Assembly (NCBI GenBank): GCA_016780345.1
Contig: JADHLZ010000009.1
Span: 1 to 47,073 of the forward strand
DNA: 47,073 nt
Source: Flavobacteriaceae bacterium
Lineage (GTDB): Bacteria; Bacteroidota; Bacteroidia; Flavobacteriales; Flavobacteriaceae
Reading direction: 5' to 3'
Position numbers and translations under genes: made by a program. Below the pieces are notes generated by a model, which did no database searches, had not been told where the DNA came from, and worked only from the letters and a program-made list of their open reading frames with translations. Below, piece after piece: positions 44,139 through 47,073 of the stretch (position 1 is its first letter; every line of letters begins with the position of its first letter).

Positions 44139-44468
44139 TTATAATTCTTTATTTGGGTCCCAAAAAAAATTATTAAAGTCTTTAACTTTATCATTTTCCA
44201 CCTCTAATCCCTCGTTTTCAAGAAGTTGCTTCATTAAATTAATTCCAAAGAAATGTTTTTTTCCAGTTAACAAACCTACTCTATTAACAACTCTATGTGC
44301 TGGAATATTTTTTTTGGTATGAGAGTAATTCATTGCCCAACCAACAACTCTTGCGCTTTTTTGTGAACCTAAATAATTTGCTATTGCTCCATATGTTGTA
44401 ACTTTTCCGTAGGGTATTTGTTTTACAACATTGTAAACTCTTTGAAAAAAATCAACATTCTTATTCAT
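44139..44468 (-). CDS. MGMT-family alkyltransferase-like (ATL) protein
   Basis: A 109-aa single domain of the O6-alkylguanine DNA alkyltransferase fold. The DNA-binding part YGKVTTYGAIANYLGSQKSARVVGWAM and the active-site region are conserved. The acceptor motif, PCHR in true repair enzymes, reads PAHR at 56-59, with Ala57 in place of Cys. It therefore cannot accept an alkyl group. ATL proteins bind alkylated guanine and flag it for nucleotide excision repair, which is the likely role. It overlaps trmB by 8 bases. Confidence 0.9.
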   Translation of the reverse strand: MNKNVDFFQRVYNVVKQIPYGKVTTYGAIANYLGSQKSARVVGWAMNYSHTKKNIPAHRVVNRVGLLTGKKHFFGINLMKQLLENEGLEVENDKVKDFNNFFWDPNKEL

Positions 44469-45138
44469 TAAACTTAAAATTTAAATAGGTGATTTTTTTT
44501 CCCTCATTTAAATACGTTTTTTCATAATGAGTCTGAATTTTTATTACCTCATCTGGAGCATTTAAATTTTTGTAAATATCGTGATTTGAAACAATAGGAT
44601 TTATTGACATTTCTTCAAGTTTTCCTAGGGTATATCCATGTAAAAACTCACTGTCTGTTTTTAAATGAACAATACCTGTATCTCTTAAAATATTTTTATA
44701 AATAGATAAAAATTTTGTGTTAGTCAAGCGATGCTTTCTTCTTTGGAATTTTATTTGTGGATCTGGGAATGTAAGCCAAATTTCATCAATCTCATTTTTT
44801 TCAAAAATAAAATCTAATAATTCTATCTGAGCTCGCAAAAAAAATACATTTTCAAGCTTTTCTTGAATTGCAGTCTTTGCTCCTCTCCAAAATCTAGCAC
44901 CCTTAATATCGATTCCAATATAATTTTTATTGGGATTTAGTTTTGCTAAATTTACAGTATACTCACCCTTACCACATCCAAGCTCTAAGACAATTGGATT
45001 TGAGTTTTTAAAAGCTTTTTCTTTCCATTTTCCACGAAAAGCGAAATTAAATTTATTAAGTTCGTCTCTTGAGGGTTGAATAACATTATCAAAACTCTCA
45101 TTTTCAATAAATCTTTTAAGTTTATTTTTACTTCCCAA
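44461..45138 (-). CDS. trmB: tRNA (guanine-N7)-methyltransferase
   Basis: SAM-dependent enzyme that makes m7G46 in tRNA. Motifs: LELGCGKGEYTVNLA at 51-65, IGIDIKGARFWRGAK, LTFPDPQIKFQRRKHRLT, and LKTDSEFLHGY. The length of 225 aa is usual. The start codon is TTG at 45138; the following GSKNKLKRF matches the conserved family N-terminus, so this start is favoured over any internal ATG. Confidence 0.95.
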   Translation of the reverse strand: MGSKNKLKRFIENESFDNVIQPSRDELNKFNFAFRGKWKEKAFKNSNPIVLELGCGKGEYTVNLAKLNPNKNYIGIDIKGARFWRGAKTAIQEKLENVFFLRAQIELLDFIFEKNEIDEIWLTFPDPQIKFQRRKHRLTNTKFLSIYKNILRDTGIVHLKTDSEFLHGYTLGKLEEMSINPIVSNHDIYKNLNAPDEVIKIQTHYEKTYLNEGKKITYLNFKFNE

Positions 45139-45170
45139 TTAAATTAGATTTTGGGGTAAAATTATAGATA

Positions 45171-46208
45171 TTATTTAGATTTCTCAATCGAAAATGAAAA
45201 TTCTGAGCCAACTCCATAATCACTTTCGACATATATTTTTTCATTGTGACCCTCTATAATATGTTTTACTATTGCAAGACCTAATCCTGAGCCACCTGTT
45301 GATCTACTTCCAGAATTTTCAACTCTGTAAAATCTTTCAAATAACCTTTCAAAATGCTCCTTTTTGATTCCCTTACCATTATCAGTAATTCTTACTAAAA
45401 GCTTATTATCAATTAAATTTTCAACTGAAATTTCGGTTGTCCCATTCTTCTTCCCATACTTAATTGAGTTTTCGATCAAATTAGTAAGTACTTGGTGTAT
45501 TTTTTCCTGATCAGCAAATACATTGATTTTTTTCTTTTTGGAGTCAATCACTAAACTTATATTTTTTTTTGAAGCTTGAATCTCCAACATTTCAAAAACA
45601 TTATTGATAATTGAGATAATATTAAAGCTTGATAATTCAACTTTCATATTATTTGATTCTAGTTTTGTAATTAAATCCAAATCTTTAACAATAAAAATTA
45701 GTCTTTCTACTGCCTTTTCAGCAATTTTCAAATATTTAATATTGACGTTTTTATCTTTAATAGCACCATCTATTAAAGTTAAAAGATAGCTCTGAGAAGT
45801 AAATAGTGGTGTTTTTAATTCATGGGCAAGATTACCAATAAAATTTCTTCTAAAATTTTCTTTTTCTTGCATTGACTTTATCTCGATCTGATTCTCCTTT
45901 GAAAAAGTTTTTAATTGTTGAATCAAATCTTCCATATCAGTTGAAACTAGTTTATTTTTTATGGAATCATTTTCGGGGATAATTGATTTATATATGTCTT
46001 TAATTCTATTTTCTATTACAAACTTTAAATACAAATAAATTAAAGTAAATGTCACAATTCCTAGAGCAGAAAAAGTAAATAGTATTCTGTCTAGAGAGAG
46101 TTTAATAGAAAACGATTGTAAAGTAAAAAATATTAAAAGTGTTAATGTTGTACTTAAAATAAATGAAAAAATAAAAGATTTAAATTTAATTTGACTTAAC
46201 GTAGGCAT
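45171..46208 (-). CDS. Sensor histidine kinase, PhoR-like
   Basis: A 345-aa membrane kinase. Two helices (about 10-30 and 43-65) are separated by only about 12 residues, so there is no sensory periplasmic domain and no PAS domain. The HisKA domain has the phospho-acceptor His129 in NLAHELKTP. The catalytic domain has the N box NLIENSIKYG, the G1 box DNGKGI, the F box FERFYRV and the G2 box GGSGLGLAI. All core motifs are intact. It is cotranscribed with the response regulator, one base apart. The PhoR-type assignment rests on the partner and architecture. A minimal loop suggests sensing through membrane partners. Confidence 0.9.
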   Translation of the reverse strand: MPTLSQIKFKSFIFSFILSTTLTLLIFFTLQSFSIKLSLDRILFTFSALGIVTFTLIYLYLKFVIENRIKDIYKSIIPENDSIKNKLVSTDMEDLIQQLKTFSKENQIEIKSMQEKENFRRNFIGNLAHELKTPLFTSQSYLLTLIDGAIKDKNVNIKYLKIAEKAVERLIFIVKDLDLITKLESNNMKVELSSFNIISIINNVFEMLEIQASKKNISLVIDSKKKKINVFADQEKIHQVLTNLIENSIKYGKKNGTTEISVENLIDNKLLVRITDNGKGIKKEHFERLFERFYRVENSGSRSTGGSGLGLAIVKHIIEGHNEKIYVESDYGVGSEFSFSIEKSK

Positions 46209-46209
46209 T

Positions 46210-46893
46210 TTATTTTTGACTAAACTTGTAACCTATTCCTTTAACGGTTTTAAAATACAAATCTCCAACTTTTTCTCTTAATTTTCTAATATGAACATCA
46301 ATAGTTCTATCTCCTACTATCACATCTAATCCCCAAACCTTACTCATAATTTCATCTCTAGTGAAAACTTTTTCAGGTTCCGATGCTAGTAAGTAAAACA
46401 ATTCAAACTCTTTTCTTGGTAAAATGATAGAATTACCATTTTTATAAACTGAATATTGTTTTCTGTTAATTTTGATTTCGTCAAGATCTAATTCCTCTTT
46501 TAAATCGGTTTGTTTGTTTAATCTATTAACAATTGAAGCAATTTTTTTCATTAAAATTTTTGGCTTAACTGGTTTGGATATATAATCGTCTGCACCAGCA
46601 TCAAAAGCAGAAATTTGAGTAAAATCTTCATTTCTTGCACTTAAAAAAATTATTCTTGTATTCGTTAAAGTTGGAATTAATTTCAATAATGAACATGTTT
46701 GAATTCCATCCATAACGGGCATCATCACATCAAGTAAGATAACATGCGGGATAAAATTCTTTACTTTTTTTAAACATTCCTTTCCGTTGGAAGCTGTTTT
46801 TACATCATATCCCTCTAATGATAAGTTGTACCTTAAAATCTCTACAATATCAGGGTCATCGTCAACTACTAAAATTTTAGATTTTTTTATCAT
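46210..46893 (-). CDS. OmpR/PhoB-family response regulator
   Basis: A 227-aa transcription factor. The receiver domain (about 5-120) has the acidic pocket DDD at 11-13, the phospho-acceptor Asp55 in ILLDVMMP, Ser85 and Lys107. The winged-helix DNA-binding domain (about 130-227) ends RTIDVHIRKLREKVG and TVKGIGYKF. It heads the two-gene regulator-kinase operon. A direct-repeat array TTAACA with an 11-base period lies 52 bases upstream, as expected for a dimeric PhoB/PhoP-type factor controlling its own gene. Confidence 0.93.
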   Translation of the reverse strand: MIKKSKILVVDDDPDIVEILRYNLSLEGYDVKTASNGKECLKKVKNFIPHVILLDVMMPVMDGIQTCSLLKLIPTLTNTRIIFLSARNEDFTQISAFDAGADDYISKPVKPKILMKKIASIVNRLNKQTDLKEELDLDEIKINRKQYSVYKNGNSIILPRKEFELFYLLASEPEKVFTRDEIMSKVWGLDVIVGDRTIDVHIRKLREKVGDLYFKTVKGIGYKFSQK

Positions 46894-46909
46894 TTATTTT
46901 AATTTTAAT

Positions 46910-46917
46910 CAAAAATA
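46910..46917 (-). promoter_or_regulatory. Response-regulator gene -7 box
   Basis: On the minus strand it reads TATTTTTG, an exact TAnnTTTG match, 16 bases before the ATG. No TTG lies at the -33 position, which is consistent with an activator-dependent promoter using the repeats at 46945-46972. Confidence 0.5.
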
Positions 46918-46944
46918 AATATTTAAGGTTTTAACTTGCATTAG

Positions 46945-46972
46945 TTAACAATTGCTTAACAATTGCTTAATA
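46945..46972 (+). promoter_or_regulatory. TTAACA direct repeats, PhoP/PhoB-type box
   Basis: Two perfect 11-base repeats of TTAACAATTGC (46945-46955 and 46956-46966) are followed by a third half-site TTAATA at 46967-46972. The layout TTAACA-N5-TTAACA matches the known Bacillus PhoP box. It lies between the divergent regulator and acyltransferase genes, about 40-70 bases upstream of the predicted regulator transcription start. Confidence 0.55.
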
Positions 46973-46989
46973 TTACTTTCATCTAAACT

Positions 46990-47073
46990 ATGATTTTGAA
47001 CTGTGAATCACAATCAAATTTTGAAACAAAAGCAATAAAAACTTTTGAATTTCAATATCGAAACAATATAGTT
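46990..47073 (+). CDS. Probable LuxE/PaaK-type acyltransferase, N-terminus only
   Basis: An ATG at 46990 opens a frame of 28 codons that runs off the right edge. The segment SNFETKAIKTFEFQYRNNIV resembles the start of flavobacterial acyl transferases with a LuxE (acyl-protein synthetase) domain, which begin with a similar phenylalanine-rich helix. The gene is divergent from the PhoB-like regulator, 96 bases away, and shares its control region. With so little sequence the assignment is tentative. Confidence 0.5.
   Translation, partial: MILNCESQSNFETKAIKTFEFQYRNNIV

Noticed and set aside
44098-44322. Plus-strand frame of 74 codons spanning the mrp promoter and the ATL gene
   Set aside because: It crosses a promoter box and is antisense to the ATL gene, whose motifs are clear.

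Overview
The window is about 47 kb of AT-rich chromosome from a member of the Bacteroidota, most likely a small-genome marine Flavobacteriaceae. The evidence is the flavobacterial gene order (topA-miaB-sigma54 activator-lptE-secG-groESL; mreBCD-mrdA-rodA; coaX-OMP-TPR-lptC; mrp-nfu-fnr-mvaD-GHMP kinase-ubiA), mevalonate-pathway genes, promoters with the Bacteroidota -7 box TAnnTTTG, near absence of Shine-Dalgarno sequences, and A-rich leaders. Genes are packed very tightly. Neighbours in operons overlap by 1-17 bases, and four convergent pairs abut or overlap at their 3' ends. There is no rRNA, insertion sequence, phage gene or CRISPR array. Two tRNAs, Leu(UAG) and Phe(GAA), are present.

Layout. 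1-3508 (-): topA, followed by a divergent arginase-fold gene cut by the left edge. 3651-7774 (+): miaB, a receiver-less sigma-54 activator, lptE, a TPR protein and secG. 7883-10290 (+): groES-groEL, a terminator and a GAF/fRMsr gene. 10361-17423 (+): purH, then the rod-shape set mreB-mreC-mreD-mrdA-rodA. 17425-20621 (-): prc and an oppC-type permease. 20741-20937: tRNA-Leu, its terminator and divergent promoters. 20951-25034: an M20 dipeptidase (+), hemW/ruvC/a small lipoprotein (-) and a DUF456 protein (+). 25031-32489 (-): coaX, an outer-membrane protein, a TPR protein, lptC, a 62-aa membrane protein, a CNNM/CBS protein, a terminator and ppiD. 32591: tRNA-Phe. 32699-38059: a sugar module with a Tat-linked small subunit, a GMC flavoprotein, a DUF1080 lipoprotein and a Tat-exported Gfo/Idh/MocA protein, plus a divergent ThuA. 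It looks like an oxidoreductive 3-keto-glycoside pathway in the periplasm. 38051-44085 (-): a seven-gene operon mrp-nfu-fnr-mvaD-GHMP kinase-ubiA-RsuA-like. 44139-46893 (-): an alkyltransferase-like protein, trmB, and a PhoR/PhoB-like kinase-regulator pair. 46990-end (+): the first 28 codons of a probable LuxE/PaaK-type acyltransferase.

Most of this is core metabolism. The most interesting signals are regulatory or degenerate. (1) A TGTCATAT repeat is shared by the miaB-sigma54-activator promoter and the groES promoter, and the groES promoter also carries a -24/-12-like element. This suggests that the activator encoded here controls GroESL and itself. (2) A three-copy TTAACA array with 11-base period lies upstream of the PhoB-like regulator and resembles the Bacillus PhoP box. 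(3) A compact periplasmic 3-keto-sugar module sits next to tRNA-Phe. (4) Three enzyme-family members have lost catalytic residues: an arginase-fold protein, an RsuA-type pseudouridine synthase, and an MGMT-family protein with Ala in place of the acceptor Cys.
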